A stretch of DNA of 35,573 bases from JAUASV01 sp047605685 (GTDB lineage: Bacteria > Actinomycetota > Actinomycetes > Actinomycetales > Microbacteriaceae). This document shows positions 24,815 through 32,582 of the stretch, one piece after another. Each line of letters starts with the position of its first letter. The stretch's first letter is position 1. Below the pieces are notes generated by a model, which worked only from the letters and a program-made list of their open reading frames with translations, made no database searches and was not told the origin of the DNA. A program made the translations under genes and the position numbers. Location of the stretch: assembly GCA_047605685.1 (NCBI GenBank), contig JASGFF010000025.1, positions 1 to 35,573 of the forward strand, given 5' to 3'.

Positions 24815-27250
24815 ATGACCGAGACGAGACGGGCCGAGAGCAGACAGCCCGACACCAGGAAGCCCGAAACCAGGAAGCCCGAAACCAGGAAGCCCGAAAC
24901 GAGCCCGCCCGGTGCCGGCCGGCCTGCCACCGGCGGTCCCGGCCCGGAGCCGGTCGGCACGGTCGCGGCCCCGGGGGCTCCGGTGGCTCCGGGGGAGCAG
25001 ACGCCCCCGCCGCCCTCGCTGCGCAGCATCCTGCCCCGGCTGTTCTCCCGCGCCCCCACCGCGAGCTCGCGAGCGCTCGATCAGCTCGTCCGCACCGCCC
25101 GGGCGCACCACCCCAAGGCGGATGTCGCGCTCATCGAGCGCGCCTACGCCGCCGCCGAGCGGGCGCACCGGGGCCAGCGCCGCCGCAGCGGCGAGCCGTA
25201 CATCACCCACCCGCTCGCCGTCGCGCAGATCCTCGCCGACCTCGGCATCGGCTCGAAGACGCTCGCGGCCGCGCTGCTGCACGACACCGTCGAGGACACC
25301 GACTACACGCTCGACATGCTGCGCGCCGACTTCGGCGACGAGATCGCCATGCTCGTCGACGGCGTCACGAAGCTCGACAGGGTCAAGTACGGCGACAGCG
25401 CCCAGGCCGAGACGGTCCGCAAGATGGTCGTGGCGATGTCGAAGGACATCCGGGTGCTCGTCATCAAGCTCGCCGACCGCCTTCACAACGCGCGCACCTG
25501 GGGCTTCGTGCCCGCCGAGAACGCCCGGCGCAAGGCCACCGAGACGCTCGAGATCTACGCCCCACTCGCGCACCGCCTCGGCATCCAGGCGATCAAGTGG
25601 GAGCTCGAGGACCTGAGCTTCGCGGTGCTGCATCCCAAGCTCTACGTCGAGATCGACAACCTGGTCAAGCAGCGCACCCCGCAGCGCGAGGCCTTCGTGC
25701 AGCAGGTGATCGACGCCGTGCGCGACGACCTGAAGGCGGCGAAGATCAAGGGCGACGTCGTCGGCCGGCCCAAGCAGTACTACTCGATCTACCAGAAGAT
25801 GATCGTGCGCGGCCGGGAGTTCGAGGAGATCTACGACCTCATCGGCATCCGGGTGCTCGCGACGAGCGTGCGCGACTGCTACGCGGTGCTCGGCTCCATC
25901 CACGCCCGTTGGACGCCGATCCCGGGCCGGTTCAAGGACTACATCGCCACCCCCAAGTTCAACCTCTACCAGTCGCTGCACACGACCGTCGTCGGGCCGC
26001 AGGGCAAGCCGGTGGAGATCCAGATCCGCACCCACGAGATGCACCAGCGGGCCGAGTACGGTGTCGCGGCGCACTGGAAGTACAAGGAGCGGGTGGGATC
26101 CTCTCGCGAGGGCGAGAGCAAGACCCGCGGCGGCGACGAGATGGCCTGGCTCGCGCACATCTCCGACTGGCAGGCCGAGACCGACGACCCGAGCGAGTTC
26201 CTCGACTCGCTGCGTTACGAGATCGGCGCCAAGGAGGTCTACGTCTTCACCCCGCAGGGCAAGGTCATCGGCCTGCCGGCGGGTGCGACGCCCGTCGACT
26301 TCGCCTACGCGGTGCACACCGAGATCGGCCACCGCACCATGGGCGCGAAGGTCAACGGCCGGCTGGTGCCGCTGGAGAGCGAGCTGCAGTCCGGCGACAG
26401 CGTGGAGATCTTCACGTCGAAGAACCCGGACGCGGGCCCGAGCCAGGACTGGCTCGGCTTCGTCAAGAGCCCGCGGGCCCGCAACAAGATCCGCGGCTGG
26501 TTCACCCGCGAGCGCCGCGACGAGGCGATCGAGCAGGGCCGCGACGCGATCGCGCGGGCGATGCGCAAGCAGAACCTGCCGCTGCAGAAGCTCATGAGCC
26601 AGGACAGCTTCACGGATGTCGCGGCGCAGATGCGCTACGACAGCGTCGAGGCGCTGTACGCCGCGGTGGGCGAGGGTCACGTCTCGACCCAGTCGGTCAT
26701 CGAGAAGGTGCTCGGCAGCATCACCCGGGAGGCCGACGCCGAGGGCACCGACGTCGGCTTCTCCTCCGCCAAGGGCCGGCCGCGCCAGCTGCGCGACAGC
26801 GACTCGGGCGTGCTCGTGCGCGGCGCCCCGGACATCCTCGTCAAGCTCGCCAAGTGCTGCACGCCGGTGCCGGGCGACCAGATCGTCGGCTTCGTCACCC
26901 GGGGCGCCGGCGTCTCGGTGCACCGCGCCGACTGCCACAACGTCGACAGCCTGATGAAGGAGCCCGAGCGGCTCATCGAGGTGGAGTGGGCGCCGAACTC
27001 GAAGAGCGTGTTCCTGGTGCAGATCCAGGTGGAGGCCCTCGATCGCTCCGGGCTGCTCTCGGACATCACCCGGGTGCTCACCGAGCACCACGTCAACATC
27101 CTCTCGGCCTCGGTGTCGACGACGAACGACCGGCTCGCGCTCAGCCGCTACGTCTTCGAGATGGGCGACACCACCCATCTCGACCGGGTGCTGAACGCGG
27201 TGCGGCGCATCGACGCGGTCTACGACGTGTACCGGGTGCAGTCGAACTGA
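24815..27250 (+). CDS. relA: Bifunctional (p)ppGpp synthetase/hydrolase, RelA/SpoT family
   Basis: Makes and degrades the stringent-response alarmone; 811 residues. An N-terminal extension of about 90 residues is Pro/Gly-rich and begins with three TRKPE repeats. The HD hydrolase domain (about 105-270) keeps THPLAVAQIL and LLHDTVEDTDY, so the hydrolase looks active. The synthetase domain (about 310-430) has GRPKQYYSIYQKM, DLIGIRVLA and LYQSLHTTVVGP. Then come TGS (YVFTPQGKVIGLPAGATPVD, about 475-535), a helical region with KCCTPVPGDQIVGFVTRG near 687, and a C-terminal ACT domain near 731-805. ATG at 24815 is the first start after secF. It is followed by a convergent gene. The repeat-rich extension is not part of the family core. 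Confidence 0.97.
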   Translation: MTETRRAESRQPDTRKPETRKPETRKPETSPPGAGRPATGGPGPEPVGTVAAPGAPVAPGEQTPPPPSLRSILPRLFSRAPTASSRALDQLVRTARAHHPKADVALIERAYAAAERAHRGQRRRSGEPYITHPLAVAQILADLGIGSKTLAAALLHDTVEDTDYTLDMLRADFGDEIAMLVDGVTKLDRVKYGDSAQAETVRKMVVAMSKDIRVLVIKLADRLHNARTWGFVPAENARRKATETLEIYAPLAHRLGIQAIKWELEDLSFAVLHPKLYVEIDNLVKQRTPQREAFVQQVIDAVRDDLKAAKIKGDVVGRPKQYYSIYQKMIVRGREFEEIYDLIGIRVLATSVRDCYAVLGSIHARWTPIPGRFKDYIATPKFNLYQSLHTTVVGPQGKPVEIQIRTHEMHQRAEYGVAAHWKYKERVGSSREGESKTRGGDEMAWLAHISDWQAETDDPSEFLDSLRYEIGAKEVYVFTPQGKVIGLPAGATPVDFAYAVHTEIGHRTMGAKVNGRLVPLESELQSGDSVEIFTSKNPDAGPSQDWLGFVKSPRARNKIRGWFTRERRDEAIEQGRDAIARAMRKQNLPLQKLMSQDSFTDVAAQMRYDSVEALYAAVGEGHVSTQSVIEKVLGSITREADAEGTDVGFSSAKGRPRQLRDSDSGVLVRGAPDILVKLAKCCTPVPGDQIVGFVTRGAGVSVHRADCHNVDSLMKEPERLIEVEWAPNSKSVFLVQIQVEALDRSGLLSDITRVLTEHHVNILSASVSTTNDRLALSRYVFEMGDTTHLDRVLNAVRRIDAVYDVYRVQSN
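24854..24898 (+). repeat. Three 15-bp tandem repeats at the start of relA
   Basis: Three identical in-frame units, ACCAGGAAGCCCGAA, encode TRKPE three times at residues 14-28. A partial diverged copy precedes and follows them. This kind of repeat can gain or lose copies without changing the frame. Confidence 0.9.
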
Positions 27251-27291
27251 GGCCCTGTGCCAGAGGCCCTGTGCCAGGGCCCTGTGCTAGA
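27251..27291. repeat. Three tandem GGCCCTGTGC-containing units between convergent genes
   Basis: Units GGCCCTGTGCCAGA, GGCCCTGTGCCAG and GGCCCTGTGCTAGA lie head to tail directly after the relA stop; the last overlaps the stop of the minus-strand gene. CAGGGCCCTG (27275-27284) is a perfect palindrome. They may act in termination of both transcripts or simply be a local duplication. Confidence 0.75.
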
Positions 27292-27985
27292 GGCTCAGGA
27301 TGCGGGCCCAGGCCTCGCGCTTGTTCGGCAGGTTGCGTCGGCGGTCGATGAGGGCGCGGCAGAGGGCGGCATCCGCGCCGGCGAGGGCGAGCAGCCGACG
27401 GGCGATCGCGCGCTCCGGCTCGCCGAACTCGGGCTCGACGCGGGCGAGGTCGACGACGGTGCGCACCGGCGTCGTCACCGTGAGCGCCCCGATGCGCACG
27501 ACGTCCTCCGGGTCGAGCACGACCTCGCGCACGAGCGCCCCGGTCGACCAGATCCGGGTGCGCGCCTCGGCGTCCGCGCACAGCTCGTGCCGCGGCGGCG
27601 GCGCGTCGAGGGCGCCCAGCACCCAGGCGGCGCTGCGCCGCTCGGCGATCAGCCGCGCGGAGAACCGCCGGGCGATCACGGCCGCCCGCAGCGCGGGCCG
27701 GTCGAACTCGTCGAGCGGCAGCCAGGCGCCGTCGAGCTCGTAGAGCTCGCCGTCCAGGGCGGCCGCCCGCAGCTCGGCGATGGGCAGCTCGGGCGCGGGC
27801 CCCGGCGCGGGGCCGGGCGCCGGGTCGGGCCGCGTCGCGGGGGGCACGCCGATGAGGCGCACTGTCGTGGACGGCACTGGCGTGGACGGCACTGGCGTGG
27901 ACGGCACTGGCGTGGGCTGTGCCGGCGTGGGCTGTGCCGTCGGCTCGCTGACGCTGCTGGGCTGCATGGGCGCACCCTGCGGCAT
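27287..27985 (-). CDS. Conserved hypothetical, AbiEi-antitoxin-like domain protein
   Basis: A 232-residue protein if it starts at the ATG at 27985; a TTG at 28039 would add 18 residues and an ATG at 27967 would remove six. The first 60 residues are low-complexity with PVPST-type repeats. The rest resembles the C-terminal part of actinobacterial proteins annotated as AbiEi-family antitoxins: LIAERRSAAWVLGALDAPPP, then LVREVVLDPEDVVRIGALTV and TPVRTVVDLARVE. The resemblance is from memory of the family, not from a search. The N-terminal winged helix of true AbiEi antitoxins is not evident and no AbiEii nucleotidyltransferase is adjacent, so a toxin-antitoxin role is doubtful. It lies downstream of the DUF349 gene on the same strand, probably co-transcribed, and converges on relA. 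Confidence 0.7.
   Translation of the reverse strand: MPQGAPMQPSSVSEPTAQPTPAQPTPVPSTPVPSTPVPSTTVRLIGVPPATRPDPAPGPAPGPAPELPIAELRAAALDGELYELDGAWLPLDEFDRPALRAAVIARRFSARLIAERRSAAWVLGALDAPPPRHELCADAEARTRIWSTGALVREVVLDPEDVVRIGALTVTTPVRTVVDLARVEPEFGEPERAIARRLLALAGADAALCRALIDRRRNLPNKREAWARILSL
27861..27935 (-). repeat. Five 15-bp tandem repeats in the AbiEi-like gene
   Basis: Five 15-base units related to ACTGGCGTGGACGGC (plus strand); the second and third are identical and the others differ by one to four bases. On the minus strand they encode proline-rich pentapeptides of the PVPST and PTPAQ type. Confidence 0.85.
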
Positions 27986-28060
27986 CCGCCCGTCCCCGGT
28001 CCGGCGCCGGTCACGGACGGTGGACGGCGCGGGCGGCAACCCCGGCTGTGGAGAGGCCGT

Positions 28061-29305
28061 TCAGCGGGCGATCGCGCCGAGCCAGAGTCGACGCGCCGCG
28101 ATCGCCTCCTCGGCCGCCGCGACCCCCTTCGCGTCGCCCCTGGCCTTCGCGGCGTCCCGCTCGGCCTCGAGCCTCGCGATCGCCGACTCCAGCTGGGCGG
28201 CGAGGCCGTCGCTGCGAGCCTGCTTCTCGGGGTCGCTGCGCTGCCAGTGCTCCTCCTCGAGCCGCTTCACCGCCTGCTCGATCCGGCGCAACCGGTCCTC
28301 GACGGTGCGCACCTGGTCGCGAGGCACGTGGCCGATCGCATCCCAGCGGCGCTGGATGCCGGTGAGGGCCGAGCGCGCCTGCGCCCGGTCCGTGGCCGTC
28401 AGCAGCGGCTCCGCCTCGGCCAGCAGGGCGAGCTTCTGCTCGAGGTTCGCACTCAGCTCGACGTTCTCCCGGGCGTCCCGCTCCGCCTTGGCGGAGAACA
28501 GCACGTCGCCGGCGGCCTTGAACCGGGCCCAGAGCGCGTCGTCGACCCTCTTCGCCGCGTGGCCGACGCCGCTCCACTCGTTCTTGAGGTCGAGGTAGGC
28601 GCCGATGCCGGCGGCACCCTGCGGCGCGAGAGCCTCGGCGGCGGCGATGAGCTCCTCCTTGCGGCTGCGCACGTCCTTGTTGCGGGCGTCGAGCTCGGCG
28701 TAGAACGCCCGCCGGCTCGCGTCGAGGCTCTGCCGGGCGGCGCGGAACCGCGCCCAGAGCGCGTCCGCGTCGCGCTTCGGGATGCGCGGTCCCTCCGTCT
28801 GGTGCCGTTGCCAGCGGCCGAACAGCTCGTCCAGGCGCGCGGACGTCGCCTTCCACTGCACCTTGGCCGGGTCCTGGGCCGCGAGCGCCTCGGCGTCCTC
28901 GACGATCGCCGTGCGCTCGGCGAGCGCCGCCTCGAGCGCCGCCCGGGCCTCTTCGGACTGCTTCTCGCCGAGCTCGGCGACCGTGCCGGAGAGCGCTGCG
29001 ACCCGCCCGCGCAGCGCGGCGAGGTCGCCGACGGCGTTCGGGGACTCGAGGGCCGCCGTGAGCGAGGCGACGGCCTTCGCGACATCCGCCGCGGGGGCGC
29101 CGCCGCGCGCGCGCTGCTCGAGCAGCGACACCTGGCCCGCGAGGTCCGCGTACTTGCGTCGGAAATAGGCGAGCGCCTCCTCGGGCGTGCCGTCCGGGTA
29201 CTGGCCGACGGCACGCTCGCCCTCGGCCTCGCGCACGAAGACCGTGCCGGTCTCGTCCACGCGCCCCCAGGGGGCGTCGCTGTCTGCCACTGGATCCTCG
29301 GCCAC
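28061..29305 (-). CDS. DUF349-repeat coiled-coil protein
   Basis: A 414-residue, highly charged, mostly helical protein with several DUF349 repeats, recognisable by motifs such as WKATSARLDELFGRWQR near 150, LWARFRAARQSLDASRRAFY near 183, LWARFKAAGDVLFSAKAERD near 262 and GIQRRWDAIGHVPRDQV near 314. The C-terminal 80 residues are predicted coiled coil (RRIEQAVKRLEEEHW). The molecular role of this family is not settled. The GTG at 29305 is used, with GAGG about 8 bases upstream; a second in-frame GTG lies at 29290. A minus-strand TAGGCT (29362-29357) could be its -10. It sits downstream of the cyclophilin gene and upstream of the AbiEi-like gene on the same strand, in a relA-to-rarA interval common in Microbacteriaceae. 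Confidence 0.85.
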   Translation of the reverse strand: MAEDPVADSDAPWGRVDETGTVFVREAEGERAVGQYPDGTPEEALAYFRRKYADLAGQVSLLEQRARGGAPAADVAKAVASLTAALESPNAVGDLAALRGRVAALSGTVAELGEKQSEEARAALEAALAERTAIVEDAEALAAQDPAKVQWKATSARLDELFGRWQRHQTEGPRIPKRDADALWARFRAARQSLDASRRAFYAELDARNKDVRSRKEELIAAAEALAPQGAAGIGAYLDLKNEWSGVGHAAKRVDDALWARFKAAGDVLFSAKAERDARENVELSANLEQKLALLAEAEPLLTATDRAQARSALTGIQRRWDAIGHVPRDQVRTVEDRLRRIEQAVKRLEEEHWQRSDPEKQARSDGLAAQLESAIARLEAERDAAKARGDAKGVAAAEEAIAARRLWLGAIAR

Positions 29306-29356
29306 TGAAACCTCGCCTGTCGGGGTGCCGACGTCTCTGCCCGCCGGCCGCCATCC

Positions 29357-29362
29357 AGCCTA
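29357..29362 (-). promoter_or_regulatory. -10 element of the DUF349 gene
   Basis: TAGGCT on the minus strand, about 50 bases before the GTG at 29305, in the 86-base gap after the cyclophilin gene. It suggests a promoter separate from that of the cyclophilin gene. Confidence 0.4.
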
Positions 29363-29391
29363 TAAGGCGGCGCGTCCGGCGGGAGAAGGCG

Positions 29392-30195
29392 TCATTCGAG
29401 CGTGAACGTCGTGATCGTCGTCGCCGTGGCCGGCTCGCCGTCGTCGCTGCCGTCGGCGGTCCCGGCTGTGACGATGTCCGAGGCGATCAGCTCGTCCAGA
29501 CCGCTGGTGACCTGGCCGATGACCGTGTAGCCGGCGCCGTCGTCGCTCGTGAGCGTCGCGTCCTCGAACGTGATGAAGAACTGGTGGTCCATCGAGTACT
29601 CGCTCGAGCCGCGAGCCATCGCGATCGTGCCGGCCGGGTAGACGCTGTCGCTCGGCGCGTTCTCGACCGGGCCGAACTGGTAGTCCGGGTCGGCCTCGCC
29701 GTCGCCCGCCAGCGAACCGCACTGGATGAGCTCCGCCGAGCCCGTGGTGGAGTCCTCGACGAGACGGTGGCAGGTCTTGTCGGTGAAGTAGTCGTCCTGG
29801 ACGTCCTGGATGATCGAGGATACCGCCTGCGGTGCGGCGGCGCCGTCGAGCGAGACCGCGAGCGTCACGTCATTCAGCTCGAGCGTGCCGGTCCAGGTGC
29901 GCGCCTCCGCGAGGCTCGAGTCGGGCACGTCGCCGACGTTCGCCTCCGCGCTCGCACTCGCGCTCGCGCTGCTGTCGGCGGACGAGGAGCCGGGACCGGC
30001 ACTGAAGTAGAAGATCTGCGTCACCGTCGCGAGCGTCGCGACGAGCACGACCCCGACGACCGCCAGGACGTTGTCCCGGCGGTTGCGGCGCACCTGTCGG
30101 TCGTGCACCGCCTGGCGGGCGTTGTAGATCTTGAGGCGCTCACGCGCCTCGCGCTCCGCACGCTGCTGCTGACGGCTCTTCGGGCTCTCTGCCAC
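29392..30195 (-). CDS. Membrane-anchored cyclophilin-type peptidyl-prolyl isomerase
   Basis: A 267-residue protein with a basic cytoplasmic N-terminus (SRQQQRAEREARERLK), one transmembrane helix (NVLAVVGVVLVATLATVTQI, about 46-65), a Ser/Ala-rich linker, and a C-terminal cyclophilin domain outside the membrane. Cyclophilin landmarks are TDKTCHRLVED, LIQCGSLAGDGE, YPAGTIAMARG, MDHQFFITFEDA and YTVIGQVTSGLDEL. The usual F-H-R becomes C-H-R, and the usual Q-G-G becomes Q-C-G, placing two cysteines that could pair as a disulfide. It likely assists folding of exported proteins. The GTG at 30195 is preceded by GGAGGAG; the open frame continues upstream only as an antisense shadow of rarA. It is divergent from rarA. 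Confidence 0.9.
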   Translation of the reverse strand: MAESPKSRQQQRAEREARERLKIYNARQAVHDRQVRRNRRDNVLAVVGVVLVATLATVTQIFYFSAGPGSSSADSSASASASAEANVGDVPDSSLAEARTWTGTLELNDVTLAVSLDGAAAPQAVSSIIQDVQDDYFTDKTCHRLVEDSTTGSAELIQCGSLAGDGEADPDYQFGPVENAPSDSVYPAGTIAMARGSSEYSMDHQFFITFEDATLTSDDGAGYTVIGQVTSGLDELIASDIVTAGTADGSDDGEPATATTITTFTLE

Positions 30196-30242
30196 CGGTC
30201 TCCTCCGCGAGCGACGACGGCCGCCGGGCGCGGCCGGAGAGA

Positions 30243-30248
30243 ACTCTA
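30243..30248 (-). promoter_or_regulatory. -10 element of the cyclophilin gene
   Basis: TAGAGT on the minus strand gives a leader of about 40 bases that contains the GGAGGAG ribosome-binding site of the gene starting at 30195. It lies in the 190-base divergent gap with rarA. Confidence 0.45.
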
Positions 30249-30369
30249 CCCAGAGGATGCCTGGATGACGCCCAGAGGCCGGGTGCGCACAGGCCCGGGC
30301 GCGGCCGCGCCCCGCTCCCGCCCGGTCTCGCCGGGCCGGCACCGCCGGACCGGTGTCGGCTGCCCGGGC

Positions 30370-30375
30370 TAGCAT
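30370..30375 (+). promoter_or_regulatory. -10 element of rarA
   Basis: TAGCAT lies 10 bases before the ATG at 30386. The transcript would start within a few bases of the start codon, so it would be leaderless or nearly so. This favours 30386 over an in-frame GTG at 30353. Confidence 0.45.
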
Positions 30376-30385
30376 CGGGGGCACC

Positions 30386-31762
30386 ATGTCCCAGCTCGGA
30401 CTGCGCACCGGCGCCACGCCTCTCGCCGTGCGAATGCGGCCGCGCAGCCTCGACGAGGTCGCGGGGCAGTCGCGGCTGCTCGGCCCCGGCTCGCCGCTCG
30501 TCGCGCTCGCGAGCGACAGCACCGGGGAGCGCGGGGCGACCTCGGTGATCCTGTGGGGACCGCCCGGCACCGGCAAGACCACGCTCGCGAAGCTCATCGC
30601 CTCGACATCCGGGCGCGGCTTCGTCGAGCTGTCCGCCGTCAGCGCGGGCGTCAAGGACGTGCGCGAGGTCATGGAGCGCGCCCTGTCCCAGCGGGACCTG
30701 TACGGCCTGTCCACCGTGCTGTTCCTCGACGAGATCCACCGCTTCACCAAGGCGCAGCAGGACGCCCTGCTGCCCGGGGTCGAGAACGGCTGGGTGGTGC
30801 TCGTGGCGGCCACCACCGAGAACCCGTCCTTCTCGGTGATCTCGCCGCTGCTGTCGCGCTCGCTGCTGCTCACTCTCGAGCCGCTGACCGAGGCGGACCT
30901 CGGCATGCTCGTCGACCGCGCCGTCGAGGACGAGCGCGGCCTCGCCGGCGCCGTGCGGCTCGACGACGGCGCCCGGGAGGCGATCGTGCGACTCGCCTCG
31001 GGCGACGCCCGGCGCGCACTCACCGCCCTCGAGGCCGCGGCCACCATGGCGAGCGCCGCCCCGGGCGACGGCGCCCCGGACGACGGCGCCCCGGGCGACG
31101 GCGCTCCGGACGACGGCGAGGAGCCGCCGACGGTCACCGCCGAGCTCGTCGCGCGCGCCGTCGACCGCGCGCTGCTGCGCTACGACCGGGCCGGCGACGA
31201 GCACTACGACGTCATCAGCGCCTTCATCAAGTCGATCCGCGGCTCGGACGCGGACGCGGCGCTGCACTACCTGGCCCGGATGATCGAGGCCGGCGAGGAC
31301 CCGCGCTTCATCGCCCGGCGGGTGATGGTCTCCGCCGCCGAGGACATCGGCATGGCCGATCCGCAGGCGCTCGTCATCGCGGTCGCGGCCGCGGACGCCG
31401 TGCAGCTGCTCGGGATGCCGGAGGGGCGCATCCCGCTCGCCGAGGCCGTGGTCTACCTCGCCACCGCGCCCAAGTCCAACGCCGCCTATCGCGGCATCGA
31501 CCGCGCGATCGCCGATGTGCGTGCCGGCCGCGCCGGCACGGTGCCGAAGCACCTGCGCGACGCGCACTACCCGGGCGCGAAACGGCTCGGCCACGGCGAC
31601 GGCTACCGCTACGCGCACGACTTCGAGCCCGGCGTCGTCGAACAGCAGTACCTGCCGGACGCGCTCGGCTCGGCGAGCTACTACGAGCCCACCGAGCACG
31701 GCTACGAGCGCGAGGTGCGACCGCGGTGGGAGCGGCTCAAGCGGATCATCCGGGGCGGCTGA
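30386..31762 (+). CDS. rarA: Replication-associated recombination protein RarA (MgsA/WHIP family AAA+ ATPase)
   Basis: AAA+ ATPase acting at stalled replication forks; 458 residues. Key motifs: MRPRSLDEVAGQSRLLG at the N-terminus, LWGPPGTGKTTLAKLIA (Walker A near residue 56), VLFLDEIHRFTKAQQDALLP (Walker B near 112), AATTENPSFSVISPLLSRS (sensor I near 142), and SGDARRALTALE (sensor II near 207). The C-terminal oligomerisation domain has SAFIKSIRGSDADAALHYLA near 278 and VSAAEDIGMADP near 314. Residues 226-245 are an acidic GAPDD-type repeat inserted between the AAA+ core and the C-terminal domain. The ATG at 30386 opens with MSQLGLRTGATPLAVRM, as in relatives. rpsD follows after 158 bases. 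Confidence 0.96.
   Translation: MSQLGLRTGATPLAVRMRPRSLDEVAGQSRLLGPGSPLVALASDSTGERGATSVILWGPPGTGKTTLAKLIASTSGRGFVELSAVSAGVKDVREVMERALSQRDLYGLSTVLFLDEIHRFTKAQQDALLPGVENGWVVLVAATTENPSFSVISPLLSRSLLLTLEPLTEADLGMLVDRAVEDERGLAGAVRLDDGAREAIVRLASGDARRALTALEAAATMASAAPGDGAPDDGAPGDGAPDDGEEPPTVTAELVARAVDRALLRYDRAGDEHYDVISAFIKSIRGSDADAALHYLARMIEAGEDPRFIARRVMVSAAEDIGMADPQALVIAVAAADAVQLLGMPEGRIPLAEAVVYLATAPKSNAAYRGIDRAIADVRAGRAGTVPKHLRDAHYPGAKRLGHGDGYRYAHDFEPGVVEQQYLPDALGSASYYEPTEHGYEREVRPRWERLKRIIRGG
31061..31120 (+). repeat. Four 15-bp tandem repeats inside rarA
   Basis: Four in-frame units of the form CCGGRCGACGGCGCC encode alternating PGDGA and PDDGA pentapeptides, ending PDDGE. They form an acidic linker between the ATPase and C-terminal domains. 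Confidence 0.85.
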
Positions 31763-31781
31763 GCCGGGCACGGCCCTCTGG

Positions 31782-31920
31782 TAGGCTTGCTCGGTTCGTT
31801 CGTGCGAACACATCCCCCACGCGAGACCCTCGGCGCGCCGCGACGTGCGCACCGGCATCCGGGGCGGCGGGATGTACGTCCGTGAGCCGTGACAGTCGCG
31901 GCCACGTCGGAAGGACAGTC
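31782..31920 (+). promoter_or_regulatory. Promoter and long 5' leader of rpsD
   Basis: TAGGCT (31782-31787) is a likely -10. It gives a leader of about 125 bases before rpsD, unusually long for this window. The leader starts with a possible hairpin, GTTCG (31795-31799) pairing with CGAAC further on, and ends with a good ribosome-binding site GGAAGGA about 6 bases before the ATG. S4 proteins often autoregulate through a leader, but no known S4-binding fold was recognised here. Confidence 0.45.
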
Positions 31921-32550
31921 ATGCCCACCAAATCCCAGGACCGTCGCAAGGTCCGCCTCTCCCGCGCCCTCGGCGTGCCGCTCACCCCGAAGGCCGCCCG
32001 CTACCTCGAGAAGCGCCCCTACGCGCCCGGCGAGCACGGCCGCACCAAGCGCAAGGCCGACAGCGACTACGCGGTGCGCCTGCGCGAGAAGCAGCGTCTG
32101 CGCGAGCAGTACGGCATCCGCGAGAAGCAGCTGCGCATCCAGTTCGAGGAGGCCCGCCGCTCGGCCGGCCTGACCGGTGAGAACCTCGTCGAGCAGCTCG
32201 AGATGCGCCTGGACTCCCTCGTGCTCCGCGCCGGCTTCGCCCGCACCACGGCCCAGGCCCGCCAGTTCGTCGTGCACCGGCACATCCTCGTCGACGGCAA
32301 GATCGTCGACCGCCCGTCGTTCCGGGTGAAGCCGGGCCAGCTCATCCACGTCAAGGAGCGCTCCGAGTCCACCGAGCCGTTCCAGGTCGCGGCCGCAGGC
32401 GGCCACGCCGACGTGCTGCCGCCCGTGCCCGGCTACCTGGAGGTCGAGCTCGACAAGCTGCACGCCCGGTTGGTGCGCCGCCCGAAGCGCGCCGAGGTGC
32501 CGGTCACCTGCGAGGTGCAGCTCGTCGTGGAGTACTACGCCGCGCGCTGA
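31921..32550 (+). CDS. rpsD: 30S ribosomal protein S4, zinc-free type
   Basis: Primary 16S rRNA-binding ribosomal protein, 209 residues, start MPTKSQDRRKVRLSRALG. The N-terminal zinc-finger cysteines of many S4 proteins are absent, making this the C-minus paralogue type. YAPGEHGRTKRKADSDYAV and LREKQRLREQYGIREKQ lead into the S4 RNA-binding domain (LEMRLDSLVLRAGFARTTAQ and FVVHRHILVDGKIVDRPSF, about 97-140). The ATG at 31921 has GGAAGGA upstream. Its location beside rarA and alaS, away from the main ribosomal operon, is usual in Microbacteriaceae. Strong inverted repeats follow. Confidence 0.97.
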   Translation: MPTKSQDRRKVRLSRALGVPLTPKAARYLEKRPYAPGEHGRTKRKADSDYAVRLREKQRLREQYGIREKQLRIQFEEARRSAGLTGENLVEQLEMRLDSLVLRAGFARTTAQARQFVVHRHILVDGKIVDRPSFRVKPGQLIHVKERSESTEPFQVAAAGGHADVLPPVPGYLEVELDKLHARLVRRPKRAEVPVTCEVQLVVEYYAAR

Positions 32551-32582
32551 GCCACAGGCCGCACGGCGGCCGTCCGCGCTCA

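Noticed and set aside
24644..27178. Long minus-strand frame with a VSGFL-type repeat opposite relA
   Set aside because: The repeat is only the antisense reading of the relA TRKPE repeat, and the rest mirrors relA.
27861..27935. CRISPR or VNTR outside genes
   Set aside because: The repeats are contiguous and in frame within a coding region, encoding a proline-rich linker.
27287..29305. Phage-defence island based on the AbiEi-like protein
   Set aside because: No nucleotidyltransferase toxin or other defence gene is present, and the neighbours are conserved housekeeping genes.
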